From Halomonas sp. JB37 (GTDB taxonomy: Bacteria; Pseudomonadota; Gammaproteobacteria; Pseudomonadales; Halomonadaceae), in contig NZ_NRGW01000001.1 in assembly GCF_002332255.1 (NCBI RefSeq), forward strand, positions 2,232,001 to 2,296,000: a stretch of 64,000 bases of DNA. The letters are read 5' to 3'. Below the pieces are notes generated by a model. That model saw nothing but the letters and a program-made list of their open reading frames with translations. It did not search any database and was not told where the DNA came from. The translations under genes and the position numbers were made by a program. Positions 25,878 through 33,409 of the stretch are shown here, piece by piece (position 1 is the stretch's first letter; every line of letters begins with the position of its first letter).

Positions 25878-26381
25878 TTACTTGAGGTGAGGGCGCAAGT
25901 CCCCGCGAACCGCATCAAGTAACGTAATGAAGTGATAGTCCTGTGCGGTATCCAGGCTGTCCACTTTAACGCTAGTGCGCATACCCTTATCCATGTGCAG
26001 CTGATCAAATATTTCTAAGGTCAGCTTGCGTGCAGGCTTATCACCGGGCGCCATAATGCCATCTTCAAGAGTGAAGGTTTCCAGCAGAGTGACCCGAACG
26101 CGAGTGCTGTTGCCTTCGCTCAGCACGCGCCGCACGAACAGCCAGCCTTCGCAAGGCAGAGCATGATCATCGTCACGCTGACGTAAAAACAGTGTGCGGT
26201 AGCAGGCACCTTCAACGGATGCCTTTTCAGCCATGCTGCGATAGGCCTGCATCACTTGCTTTGCGGAGGCCCGCGCATCTTCGAGACGCTGCACAATGCC
26301 TTGATGTTCACGGCTGAGCTGTTCTTGACGTTGAAAGGTCAGCCATTGGCGGTAGTCGGCCATAAGGTGGGATGACGCCAT
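25878..26381 (-). CDS. Hypothetical protein
   Basis: A 167-residue protein that I do not recognise. The first third is strongly charged and helical (QRQEQLSREHQGIVQRLEDA, consistent with a short coiled coil). The rest has alternating beta-like segments (CEGWLFVRRVL, RVRVTLLETFTLEDG). There is no signal peptide, membrane segment or metal motif. The ATG at 26379-26381 follows GGAG at a five-base spacing; a GTG two codons upstream is also possible. It is the first gene of a probable three-gene unit with the MFS transporter and asparaginase. Confidence 0.7.
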   Translation of the reverse strand: MASSHLMADYRQWLTFQRQEQLSREHQGIVQRLEDARASAKQVMQAYRSMAEKASVEGACYRTLFLRQRDDDHALPCEGWLFVRRVLSEGNSTRVRVTLLETFTLEDGIMAPGDKPARKLTLEIFDQLHMDKGMRTSVKVDSLDTAQDYHFITLLDAVRGDLRPHLK

Positions 26382-26443
26382 AATCACTCCATGAAAAATT
26401 GTTCACGCCAAAAGGCTGGAAAGAGATGCTAAAACAGCTGTTT

Positions 26444-26476
26444 GGAATATGCAAAGGGTTGCCCTTTACATATTCC
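26444..26476. terminator. 15-bp near-perfect hairpin between rhlE and the hypothetical gene
   Basis: GGAATATGCAAAGGG (26444-26458) pairs with CCCTTTACATATTCC (26462-26476) around a three-base loop, with one non-Watson-Crick position that becomes a T-G wobble on the minus strand. It lies 12 bases after the rhlE stop codon on the minus strand. AAACAGCTGTTT, a perfect palindrome, abuts it (26432-26443). The following T run is short (TTTT), so it may terminate weakly or protect the 3' end of rhlE mRNA. Confidence 0.6.
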
Positions 26477-26487
26477 GACAGTATCAA

Positions 26488-27747
26488 TTAACGACGAGCG
26501 CGCCGTTTACGTTCACCGCCACCGGCATTGGCACTTTGGCCTTCGGGTTTACGTTTAGCTCGCGGCTGCCGCTGGTTACGACGGCCGTTTTCGATCGGCT
26601 CAGCCTTGATGCTAGGGTCAGGCTCAAATCCGGGTTCAATATGCTTTGGCAGCGTCTGTTTGATCAGGCGTTCGATGCTGCCCAGCAATGCGTCTTCGTC
26701 GACACATACCAGCGAAATAGCTTCGCCATTGCTGCCAGCGCGCCCCGTACGGCCAATACGGTGGACGTAATCTTCAGCCACGTTGGGTAGGTCAAAATTG
26801 ACCACGTGAGGCAGTTCGTTAATATCCAGGCCGCGCGCAGCAATATCGGTCGCTACCAACACCTGCAGGTCGCCGCTCTTAAACGCCGTTAGTGCGCGAG
26901 TGCGGGCACCTTGGCTTTTATTGCCATGGATAGCCATAGCAGGAATATCTTGTTTGGAGAGCTGCTCGGCTAGGCGGTTAGCGCCATGCTTGGTACGTGT
27001 GAAAACAAGTACTTGGAACCAGCCGTTCTGCTGGATTAAATGGGCTAGCAGCTCGCGTTTTTTCTCACGATCGACGCGATAGATAGCTTGCTCAATTTTT
27101 TCGGCAGTCGTATTGCGCGGTGCCACTTCAATCAGCGCAGGGTTGTCCAGAAGCTGCTGAGCAAGCGTTTGAATCTCATTAGAAAATGTTGCCGAGAAAA
27201 GTAAATTTTGACGTTTTTTAGGCACTAAGCGTAATAGGCGCTTAATGTCGTGAATAAAGCCCATGTCGAGCATACGGTCGGCTTCATCAAGCACTAAAAT
27301 TTCAACCGCGGACAGGTCAACGTGCCCCTGCTGGTGTAAGTCGAGCAGGCGGCCGGGCGTTGCGATGAGCACATCCAAACCGGCTTTAAGCGCATCGATT
27401 TGAGGCTGCTGGCCAACGCCACCAAAGATAATGTGTGAGCGCAGCGAGAGATGCTGGCCGTAGGTGGAAACACTTTCACCTACTTGAGCGGCAAGCTCGC
27501 GTGTCGGTGTCAGCACTAGCGCACGCACCTGACGTTTTGCCGGACGTTTGCCGTCGTTAAGTCGTTGCAGCATGGGAAGTGTAAAACCAGCTGTTTTGCC
27601 AGTGCCCGTTTGGGCACTGGCTAACATGTCACGACCTTCTAGTACGACAGGGATAGCCTGTCGTTGAATCGGAGTAGGTTCGGTGTAACCTTGCGCTGTG
27701 ACAGCGCGTAACAAATCGGCGTGCAGGCCAAGATCAGAAAAGCTCAT
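26488..27747 (-). CDS. rhlE: DEAD-box RNA helicase, RhlE type
   Basis: ATP-dependent RNA helicase that remodels RNA in ribosome assembly or mRNA decay. The 419-residue protein has all expected motifs in order: Q motif ([11 protein letters not shown]), Walker A ([10 protein letters not shown]), PTRELA, DEAD ([13 protein letters not shown]), SAT (LFSATF), and in the second RecA domain [11 protein letters not shown] and [10 protein letters not shown]. The last 60 residues are basic and low-complexity ([14 protein letters not shown], then ERKRRARR), a common RNA-binding tail. The 320-base upstream region holds several hairpins. Confidence 0.93.
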   Translation of the reverse strand: MSFSDLGLHADLLRAVTAQGYTEPTPIQRQAIPVVLEGRDMLASAQTGTGKTAGFTLPMLQRLNDGKRPAKRQVRALVLTPTRELAAQVGESVSTYGQHLSLRSHIIFGGVGQQPQIDALKAGLDVLIATPGRLLDLHQQGHVDLSAVEILVLDEADRMLDMGFIHDIKRLLRLVPKKRQNLLFSATFSNEIQTLAQQLLDNPALIEVAPRNTTAEKIEQAIYRVDREKKRELLAHLIQQNGWFQVLVFTRTKHGANRLAEQLSKQDIPAMAIHGNKSQGARTRALTAFKSGDLQVLVATDIAARGLDINELPHVVNFDLPNVAEDYVHRIGRTGRAGSNGEAISLVCVDEDALLGSIERLIKQTLPKHIEPGFEPDPSIKAEPIENGRRNQRQPRAKRKPEGQSANAGGGERKRRARR

Positions 27748-28066
27748 GCGTTCTCCGCAGCCACCTAGTGAGTCAGTACTGGTAAGTAGTGGGTGCCACT
27801 AGATGTAATGTTCAAAAAGCGAGGTTGATTCACCAGCGCGGCAGCGAAGTGTGTCAGATAATTCACTGGGCAGCGATGGTCGTTGGTTAGCCGTGTGTGA
27901 CCGTGACAGGTGACATGAAAGCGACAGCGCTGAGAAGCGCTGCGGATTGATGTGCACGGACACATCAGAAAACTTACGTGTCGGTAATAAGCCGGGCAGT
28001 GTAACACGGTTATAACTAGGCAGCTTGTTTAGCTGCCTAGTATCCGTGATGACCTGATGTCACAGG
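27748..28066 (-). promoter_or_regulatory. Structured upstream region of rhlE and 3' flank of pqiC
   Basis: No gene is supported in these 319 bases. Four stem-loops are visible: CAGCGCT-GAGA-AGCGCTG (27925-27942, a seven-pair stem capped by a GNRA-type loop), GATGTG-CACGGA-CACATC (27949-27966), ACTAGGCAGC-TTGTTTA-GCTGCCTAGT (28015-28041, a perfect ten-pair stem) and GACCTG-ATGTCA-CAGGTC (28051-28068, overlapping the pqiC stop). The last two may terminate pqiC, though no T run follows. The first two would lie in a long rhlE leader if transcription starts upstream of 27966. Confidence 0.5.
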
Positions 28067-28672
28067 TCAGTCGACGTAACCGCCTTGACGTATCTCCTGG
28101 GCGATAAGCTCAGCGGCTTGATCCCAGCTACTGCCTAGGGCGCGCACCAGCGCGGGATAGCCGTCTTCCTCAAGCCTTGTTTGTGCATAGAAGTTTTCCA
28201 TTACCAGCAGCTCACCCTGGCTATCCAGCAGTTGCCACTGGCCACTCGTCACGGCAAAACCATCGAAGCGGCCTTGGAACTGATCAATATCTAGGCGTAG
28301 CGTGAGGGCATCTGACTGTGAGCCTTCGGCACGGACTACCCTGACCGTCGGCAGTGCTTGAGTTAAGCGAGCGCGCAGCCCGCGTTCAAGCTGCCTACCC
28401 AGACCCTCAGCCCACTGATGCTCACGCGCGGCGTTCAGCGTAATGTCGTCCAGCTGCATTACGATGCCGTCGACATCTAGGTAATGGGCGAGTCGTGGAG
28501 CGCTCAGCCGCAGTGTATTGCTGGGCTGGCCTGATGCAATAACCGCCTGATCGCTCGGCAGCATATAGCGGGCCGGTGGCGAAACGCTACTGGCGCACGC
28601 TGACACCAAAAGGCAAATCAGCAGTGCCGGTAGGCACCTCAGCCACGTCAACCAACTTGTCCCTATCAACAT
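28067..28672 (-). CDS. pqiC: PqiC outer-membrane lipoprotein (DUF330)
   Basis: Lipoprotein component of the Pqi intermembrane lipid transport system, anchored in the outer membrane, where it holds the periplasmic PqiB tube. The 201-residue product has a signal peptide ending in the lipobox LVSAC with C26 as the lipidated residue. The DUF330-type domain follows (PPARYMLPS, then LSAPRLAHYLDVDGIVMQ). It is the last gene of pqiABC, 11 bases after pqiB. Identity relies on both family pattern and gene order. Confidence 0.9.
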   Translation of the reverse strand: MLIGTSWLTWLRCLPALLICLLVSACASSVSPPARYMLPSDQAVIASGQPSNTLRLSAPRLAHYLDVDGIVMQLDDITLNAAREHQWAEGLGRQLERGLRARLTQALPTVRVVRAEGSQSDALTLRLDIDQFQGRFDGFAVTSGQWQLLDSQGELLVMENFYAQTRLEEDGYPALVRALGSSWDQAAELIAQEIRQGGYVD

Positions 28673-28683
28673 ATTTGTCTCCT

Positions 28684-30381
28684 TTAGTCGCGTGGTGCGC
28701 GCGGAATGGGATCTTGGGTATCTAAATTATCAAACAGAAGCGCCCTTGGGTTATCGCTCAACGTGCGTGTCAATGGCTGTAAATCACGCATCAAGCGGTC
28801 GAGGCGTTCAATAGCCGCCGTAAGATCCTGATAAGCGGGTGAAGACGGGGACAATCCTTGCAGTGTGCTACGCAGCTCTTCAAGAGTGGCGTTGAGGTTG
28901 CCGCCTACGGCTTGAGTTTCAGGGTTGCTAAGCAGCTGATTGATAGAGGCACTAACGTCACGCACTTCGTTGAGAACGCTTTCAGAGGCCTGCAGATTAC
29001 GATCTAGGCCGGTCAACAGGGGCTCTACTTCCAGCGAGTTGAGCTTGTCGAGTAAGTCGGTCACCTGCGCCTGTATTTGTGCAAAGCCACCAGCCACCGT
29101 TGGAAATACTTTTCGGCCAGAGAACTCTTCGCTCACATAGCTTTCGTTAAGGTCACGCTGGAAGTTTAAGTCGACAAAAAGCGCGCCGGTCAGGAGGCTG
29201 CCGCTTTTAAGCGAAGCGCGCAGGCCTAGTGAAAACATGCGATTAAAGCGTCCCTCCCATTCTGCCAAATCAATATCATTATTCTCAATACCCATGCGCT
29301 GAGGCTCAATTCTTATCAGCACAGGAATGGCAAAGCGCGACCGTGAATCTGGCTGAGGGGCGGTAAAGTTCCAAGGCACGGCTGCAACGGTACCCATGCG
29401 GACACCGCGAAACTCCACCGGTGCTCCCTTCGAAAGGCCGCGTACGGTTTCGTCTACCAGCAGTACATACTCTAAGTAGCGGTTAAACGTGCCTTCTCGT
29501 GCGGTGTCTTCATCGGCATACAAAATGAAGTGTGCGTCGGCTTCAACCGGCTGCCCCATGGGAAGCTCTTCGGGGACGCCAAAGGTCACACCTCCGCCAA
29601 GTAGCGCTTCAATGGACTCAACGTTAATGCGCACGCCATCGGCGCCTAAGCGAAAATCTACGCCGCTCGTTGTCCAAAAACGCGTGCTGTCGGTGACTAG
29701 CTGTGTGTAGGGCTCTTCGATAAATACCTTGTGCTGCATCGTGCGTGACTCAGGCTCAAAGCGATTTTCCTCGATACGGCCGACGGTATAACCCTGGTAA
29801 GACACAGGGTCGCCTACTCTCAGTGAGTTGCCTAGCTGGCTAGTGAGGCTAAGACGTAGGCCCGCTTGGCCGGCAGGTGCGACGGGGGGGATATCACTCA
29901 CGGGGAATTCGCGACGCGGCGCTTCATCGGTGCCGGGCTCAAGCTGAATGTAGGCGCCCGACAGCACGGTGCCTAGGCCACTGATGCCTTCACGGCCAAT
30001 ACGCGGTTTGACCACCCAAAAGCGGCTATCTTGGCGTAGCATGTCTTCAACTTCAGGCTGAATGCGTGCGGTCATCACTGCATGTGAAAGGTCGTCGGAT
30101 AGCCTTACGCTCTGCACGCGCCCAATTTCAACATTGCGGCTGCGAATCAGCGTATTGCCTGCTTCGATGCCCTCAGCGCTGTCCATGGTAAGCGTTACCA
30201 GGGTGCCGCGACTGGAATAATTGTCGTAAACCAGCCACATACCAATAGCAATAGCGACAATGGGCACGACCCAAATTGGCGATAGTCGCGTTTGGCGCGA
30301 TGTCTTCGCCTTGTTTAAATCCGTGCCGTCGCTTGGGTCGGTACTTTTTTGGTCGGTATTTGTCGGTGTTTCATTAGCCAT
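28684..30381 (-). CDS. pqiB: PqiB, MCE-domain lipid transport protein
   Basis: Inner-membrane-anchored protein whose three MCE domains stack into a periplasm-spanning channel for lipids. The 565-residue product has one N-terminal transmembrane helix (SPIWVVPIVAIAIGMWLVYDN). Three MCE repeats follow, each recognisable by a glycine-valine-type start such as TLVTLTMDSAEGIEAGNTLIR, RLSLTSQLGNSLRVGDPVSYQG and VEFRGVRMGTVAAV. A helical C-terminal region ends it. The ATG at 30379-30381 follows AAGGAA and overlaps the end of pqiA. A TTG directly upstream is also in frame. Confidence 0.93.
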   Translation of the reverse strand: MANETPTNTDQKSTDPSDGTDLNKAKTSRQTRLSPIWVVPIVAIAIGMWLVYDNYSSRGTLVTLTMDSAEGIEAGNTLIRSRNVEIGRVQSVRLSDDLSHAVMTARIQPEVEDMLRQDSRFWVVKPRIGREGISGLGTVLSGAYIQLEPGTDEAPRREFPVSDIPPVAPAGQAGLRLSLTSQLGNSLRVGDPVSYQGYTVGRIEENRFEPESRTMQHKVFIEEPYTQLVTDSTRFWTTSGVDFRLGADGVRINVESIEALLGGGVTFGVPEELPMGQPVEADAHFILYADEDTAREGTFNRYLEYVLLVDETVRGLSKGAPVEFRGVRMGTVAAVPWNFTAPQPDSRSRFAIPVLIRIEPQRMGIENNDIDLAEWEGRFNRMFSLGLRASLKSGSLLTGALFVDLNFQRDLNESYVSEEFSGRKVFPTVAGGFAQIQAQVTDLLDKLNSLEVEPLLTGLDRNLQASESVLNEVRDVSASINQLLSNPETQAVGGNLNATLEELRSTLQGLSPSSPAYQDLTAAIERLDRLMRDLQPLTRTLSDNPRALLFDNLDTQDPIPRAPRD

Positions 30382-31747
30382 CAACAGGTTCCTTGGTGGC
30401 CGTTTTACGGCGTAAAAGAGAGCGGCGAGCTGGGAGGGGGGTATCCCAAATTAAGCGTGGATCAAATGTCATGGCGGCCAGCATGGTTAGTACTACTACC
30501 GAGCCAAAAGCGAGTGATGCGGGGCCTGGTGTAATCGACATTAAAGATCCTGCGCGGATTAGAGCAACTAAAATAGCCACAACAAAGACGTCGACCATCG
30601 ACCATCGACCAATAAATTCGGTTAGCCGATAAAGCCGAGTCCGGCTTTGGGCATTCAGCGCATTGCTTCGTTTAACGACCAGACAAAGCCACGTTAACGC
30701 ACCCAGCTTGCCCATAGGGACAATGACGCTGGCAATAAAGATCACCATAGCGATAGGCCATGAGCCCATTTGGATAAGCTGAACGACCCCGCCAATAATA
30801 GTTGAAGGCGTTGAATTGCCTAAACTCGTGGTCGTCATTATGGGGTAGATGTTGGCGGGAATATACATAATGGCTGATGCGCCAAGTAAAGCCCAAGTGC
30901 GCTGCAAGCTATGAGGCAGGCGCTGGTGCAGCTTCTCATGGCAGCGGGTACAGTGCCCTCGACCACGCCCTGAAAGTCTGTTGATAAGCCCGCAGGTTGG
31001 GCAGCCGGTTAATGCTTGGCCAGCGGCGGGCATACCTGTTTGCGTACCGTCGGGAGAGAGCGGCTCACCTTCTAGAGAAAACCACATCCAGTCGGCGTCG
31101 ATGGATTGCGTGGTCATTAATAATAGCAGCGCAAATGCGCAAAACGCCCAAAACGAAATGCCCAGAGAAACATCGGCTAAGCCAGCTATCTTTATCAGGC
31201 TTACCAGGGCGCCAATAATAAATACATCGGCCATCATCCAGGGCGTTAGATGCGATAGTGAGCGTGCAATATCACGGCTAAAGGGTAGGGGGTGGTCGCG
31301 TAATAGACCAAACTGAAGCCACAGCACCCCAAGTAAATAAACGGCGGGCAGCACGACAATGGTCATGATGACGGCAATAGCGACTACGGGTTGATGAAAG
31401 CTAATAAGCGTAGTCGCGGTTTGCGATAGTTCAATGCGGTTGCTAACGCCGCTGACGCTGAAACTAATAAAGGGAAATGACACCGCTAGAATAAGAGCGG
31501 TGAGTGCTGCTAAGGCTAATGCCATGCTGCGCTGTGCTGGGTAGCGATGGCGTTTAACAAGCACGTGCGAACAGCGTGGGCAGGTGGCTTTTTCACCTGA
31601 GCTTAATGGCGGCAGTGCCGACACCCAGTCGCACTCATGACAGGCACGCAGACGTCGACGCTGAGTTCTAGTCTCAGGCGGTAAAAGGTCAACAAGTGGT
31701 GTGTTAACCGGTAACGAGCGGCGTTTAATGAAGCGTTGTGAGGGCAA
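30374..31747 (-). CDS. pqiA: PqiA inner-membrane protein
   Basis: Inner-membrane partner of PqiB. The 457-residue protein contains two copies of a module: a zinc-ribbon-like cysteine pair (CHECDW...CPRCSH near residue 36, and CPTCG...CTRCHEKL near residue 253), each followed by about four transmembrane segments. This tandem layout is typical of PqiA. The start is uncertain: the longest frame begins with TTG at 31745-31747 and has no good ribosome-binding site, but the family block RRLRACHECDW lies soon after, so little sequence is in doubt. It overlaps pqiB by a few bases. Confidence 0.9.
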   Translation of the reverse strand: MPSQRFIKRRSLPVNTPLVDLLPPETRTQRRRLRACHECDWVSALPPLSSGEKATCPRCSHVLVKRHRYPAQRSMALALAALTALILAVSFPFISFSVSGVSNRIELSQTATTLISFHQPVVAIAVIMTIVVLPAVYLLGVLWLQFGLLRDHPLPFSRDIARSLSHLTPWMMADVFIIGALVSLIKIAGLADVSLGISFWAFCAFALLLLMTTQSIDADWMWFSLEGEPLSPDGTQTGMPAAGQALTGCPTCGLINRLSGRGRGHCTRCHEKLHQRLPHSLQRTWALLGASAIMYIPANIYPIMTTTSLGNSTPSTIIGGVVQLIQMGSWPIAMVIFIASVIVPMGKLGALTWLCLVVKRSNALNAQSRTRLYRLTEFIGRWSMVDVFVVAILVALIRAGSLMSITPGPASLAFGSVVVLTMLAAMTFDPRLIWDTPLPARRSLLRRKTATKEPVDG

Positions 31748-31842
31748 AAGCCAAAACTCTCAGTGCGTATTCGTAGCAAAGCTACTAGGATGTGGCGCAT
31801 TAGGCGGTCAAGCACTTATTTTAGCAATGTCGTTTGGCTAAA

Positions 31843-31953
31843 ATGTCGTCTAAAAAGCGCAAAGAAAAAGCCTTTGATCAGAGCCTCGACGAGTGTCTCG
31901 ATTGCTTCGCGATGGATCATCGACGACGTAAACAGTGGATGCGCACTGCCTAA
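31843..31953 (+). CDS. Possible 36-residue small protein
   Basis: A short frame reads MSSKKRKEKAF, then DQSLDECLDCFAMD, then HRRRKQWMRTA before TAA. It has a clear amphipathic, highly charged composition: a lysine-rich start, an acidic middle with two cysteines four residues apart in sequence (ECLDC), and an arginine-rich end. Natural-looking composition is the main reason to list it. The ribosome-binding site is not evident, and I do not recognise a family. It could be a real unannotated small gene or chance. Confidence 0.35.
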   Translation: MSSKKRKEKAFDQSLDECLDCFAMDHRRRKQWMRTA

Positions 31954-32114
31954 TGCATTCCAGCTTCATACAATGTCTGTCTGGGTCTGCGTATCTAAAC
32001 GTAAAACTCATGAAATAGCATTTGAACATGATGCTAGTAAATCGCACTTTGTCATAGCACTTTATAGTAGTGCGTTGATAGAGCAATGCGTTGATAGAAA
32101 GCTTAGCCATATTG

Positions 32115-32159
32115 CCTGAAAATAGCGCCTGAAACTGAACTTGAAAATAGCACCTGAAA
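32115..32159 (+). repeat. 20-bp direct repeat upstream of the antiporter gene
   Basis: CCTGAAAATAGCGCCTGAAA (32115-32134) recurs as CTTGAAAATAGCACCTGAAA (32140-32159), two mismatches, 25 bases start to start. Within each unit the string CTGAAA is itself repeated. The copies end 34 bases before the antiporter ATG. Confidence 0.8.
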
Positions 32160-32193
32160 AGTGTGCCTGTCATTACGCCCATAAGGAAATGAA

Positions 32194-33171
32194 ATGTTGC
32201 TACCAGTGTTAGCGGTTGCGTTCGGATTGGCGTTGCTAGTTTGGAGTGCCGAGAAATTTGTTGAAGGCGCCGCGGCAACGTCGCGCTGGCTCGGGCTTTC
32301 GCCTTTGTTGATCGGCATGCTGGTTATAGGCTTTGGTACCTCAGCACCTGAAATGATGGTGTCGGTGCTGGCCGCGATGCAAGGTAATCCAGGCTTGGCG
32401 GTGGGCAATGCCTACGGCTCGAATATCGCCAACATTGGCTTGGTGCTGGGCTCTGTGGCACTTATTGCGCCGCTGGCAGTGCACTCCAGCGTTATTCGTA
32501 AAGAAATGCCGCTGCTAATGTTATGTACTTTAGTCACTGGATGGATGTTGTTAGACGGCATAGTGACGCGCTGGGAAGCGCTATGCCTGCTGTTAGTACT
32601 GGTTGTGTTCATTGTTGTCAGCATCATTCGTTCGCGTAATCAGTCCAATGATGCGCTTGTCGCTGAGGTGACAGAAACCCTTGAAAACAAGCCCATGTCC
32701 CGCGGCAAGTCCATCATGTGGACGCTGTTAGGCTTGATTTTGTTGGTGGCAAGCTCGCGATTGCTAGTGTGGGGTGCGGTTGAAATTGCCGTGCGCTTTG
32801 GCGTCAGTGACTTGATTATTGGGTTGACCGTTGTGGCCGTCGGCACGTCTTTGCCAGAGCTTGCATCCTCTATTAGTGCTTTGCGCCGCAAAGAGCACGA
32901 TATGGTGCTGGGTAACATCGTGGGCTCTAACCTGTTTAATAGCTTGGCAGTGGTCGGGATTGCTGGCTTGATCGCGCCCATTGAAACAGGGCGTGAGGTG
33001 TTGGTGCGCGATTGGAGCGTTATGACGTGTATGACGCTGCTTATGATTTTATTTGCATTCTCGTGGCGGGGGCGCCCGCGTCGAATTAATCGTTTAGAAG
33101 GCGGTATCTTGCTGGCGCTCTTTGTGGCTTACACCGGGTATATGGTGAGTATTGTGGTGATGTCTAGGTAA
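32194..33171 (+). CDS. Calcium/sodium antiporter (CaCA family)
   Basis: Exchanges Ca2+ for Na+ across the inner membrane. The 325-residue protein has about ten hydrophobic segments and the two inverted alpha repeats of the family: GFGTSAPEMMVS with GNAYGSNIANIGL (about residues 48-87), and AVGTSLPELASS with GNIVGSNLFNSLAVVG (about residues 215-258). The acidic residue in each TSxPE motif is the ion ligand. The ATG at 32194 is preceded by AAGGAAATGAA. It stands alone; the YrbG-type symbol is not certain. Confidence 0.92.
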   Translation: MLLPVLAVAFGLALLVWSAEKFVEGAAATSRWLGLSPLLIGMLVIGFGTSAPEMMVSVLAAMQGNPGLAVGNAYGSNIANIGLVLGSVALIAPLAVHSSVIRKEMPLLMLCTLVTGWMLLDGIVTRWEALCLLLVLVVFIVVSIIRSRNQSNDALVAEVTETLENKPMSRGKSIMWTLLGLILLVASSRLLVWGAVEIAVRFGVSDLIIGLTVVAVGTSLPELASSISALRRKEHDMVLGNIVGSNLFNSLAVVGIAGLIAPIETGREVLVRDWSVMTCMTLLMILFAFSWRGRPRRINRLEGGILLALFVAYTGYMVSIVVMSR

Positions 33172-33181
33172 GGGAACATTG

Positions 33182-33259
33182 ATATAACAGAAAAAAGGCG
33201 GTGCTATGCTGTCCGGTGCGTCAATGCGACTCATCTTGGCCGCGTAGCACCTGTTATAT
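33182..33259. repeat. Interrupted inverted repeat between the antiporter gene and cydA
   Basis: TAGCACCTGTTATAT (33245-33259) is the complement of two blocks on the other side, ATATAACAG (33182-33190) and GGTGCTA (33200-33206), which are split by nine bases. The right arm runs into TATAAT, a possible -10 box for cydA. The structure could be the antiporter's 3' hairpin or an operator. Confidence 0.55.
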
Positions 33260-33308
33260 AATGTTTGCCTAAGAGGGCGCTTGAGAAAGGCCATATTAGT
33301 GACTAAAT

Positions 33309-33351
33309 AAGCTTAGTGAGTATAGCTAGAAGCCTTTTATCGACTAAGCTT
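33309..33351. repeat. 9-bp inverted repeat in the cydA leader
   Basis: AAGCTTAGT (33309-33317) and ACTAAGCTT (33343-33351) are exact complements around a 25-base loop. Two copies of TAGCTAG (33323-33329 and 33352-33358) lie inside and directly after. If transcription starts near the TATAAT at about 33257, this would form a stem-loop in the cydA mRNA leader. Confidence 0.55.
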
Positions 33352-33409
33352 TAGCTAGGCTTGTGTTAGCCCATTAACGGGATGCCGATTCAGGTTTTGG
33401 GGGAGTGAC

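Larger units (their letters stand above)
31748..32193. other. Intergenic region between pqiA and the antiporter gene (446 bases)
   Basis: It must hold the divergent promoters of pqiA and the antiporter. A possible 36-codon gene lies at 31843-31953. Two 20-base direct repeats are at 32115-32159. A longer plus-strand open frame at 31763-32119 overlaps the small one in another frame, lacks a ribosome-binding site and has an unnatural composition, so it is not called. Confidence 0.5.

Noticed and set aside
27765..28007. 80-codon minus-strand frame upstream of rhlE
   Set aside because: It is rich in His, Cys and Arg with no pattern, and covers the hairpin-rich leader; most likely chance.
31763..32119. 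118-codon open frame upstream of the antiporter
   Set aside because: No ribosome-binding site, odd composition, overlaps a more natural small frame and the direct repeats. Treated as noncoding.
33172..33409. FNR/ANR site upstream of cydA
   Set aside because: Only a half-site (TTGAT near 33178) was seen; the second half is missing.
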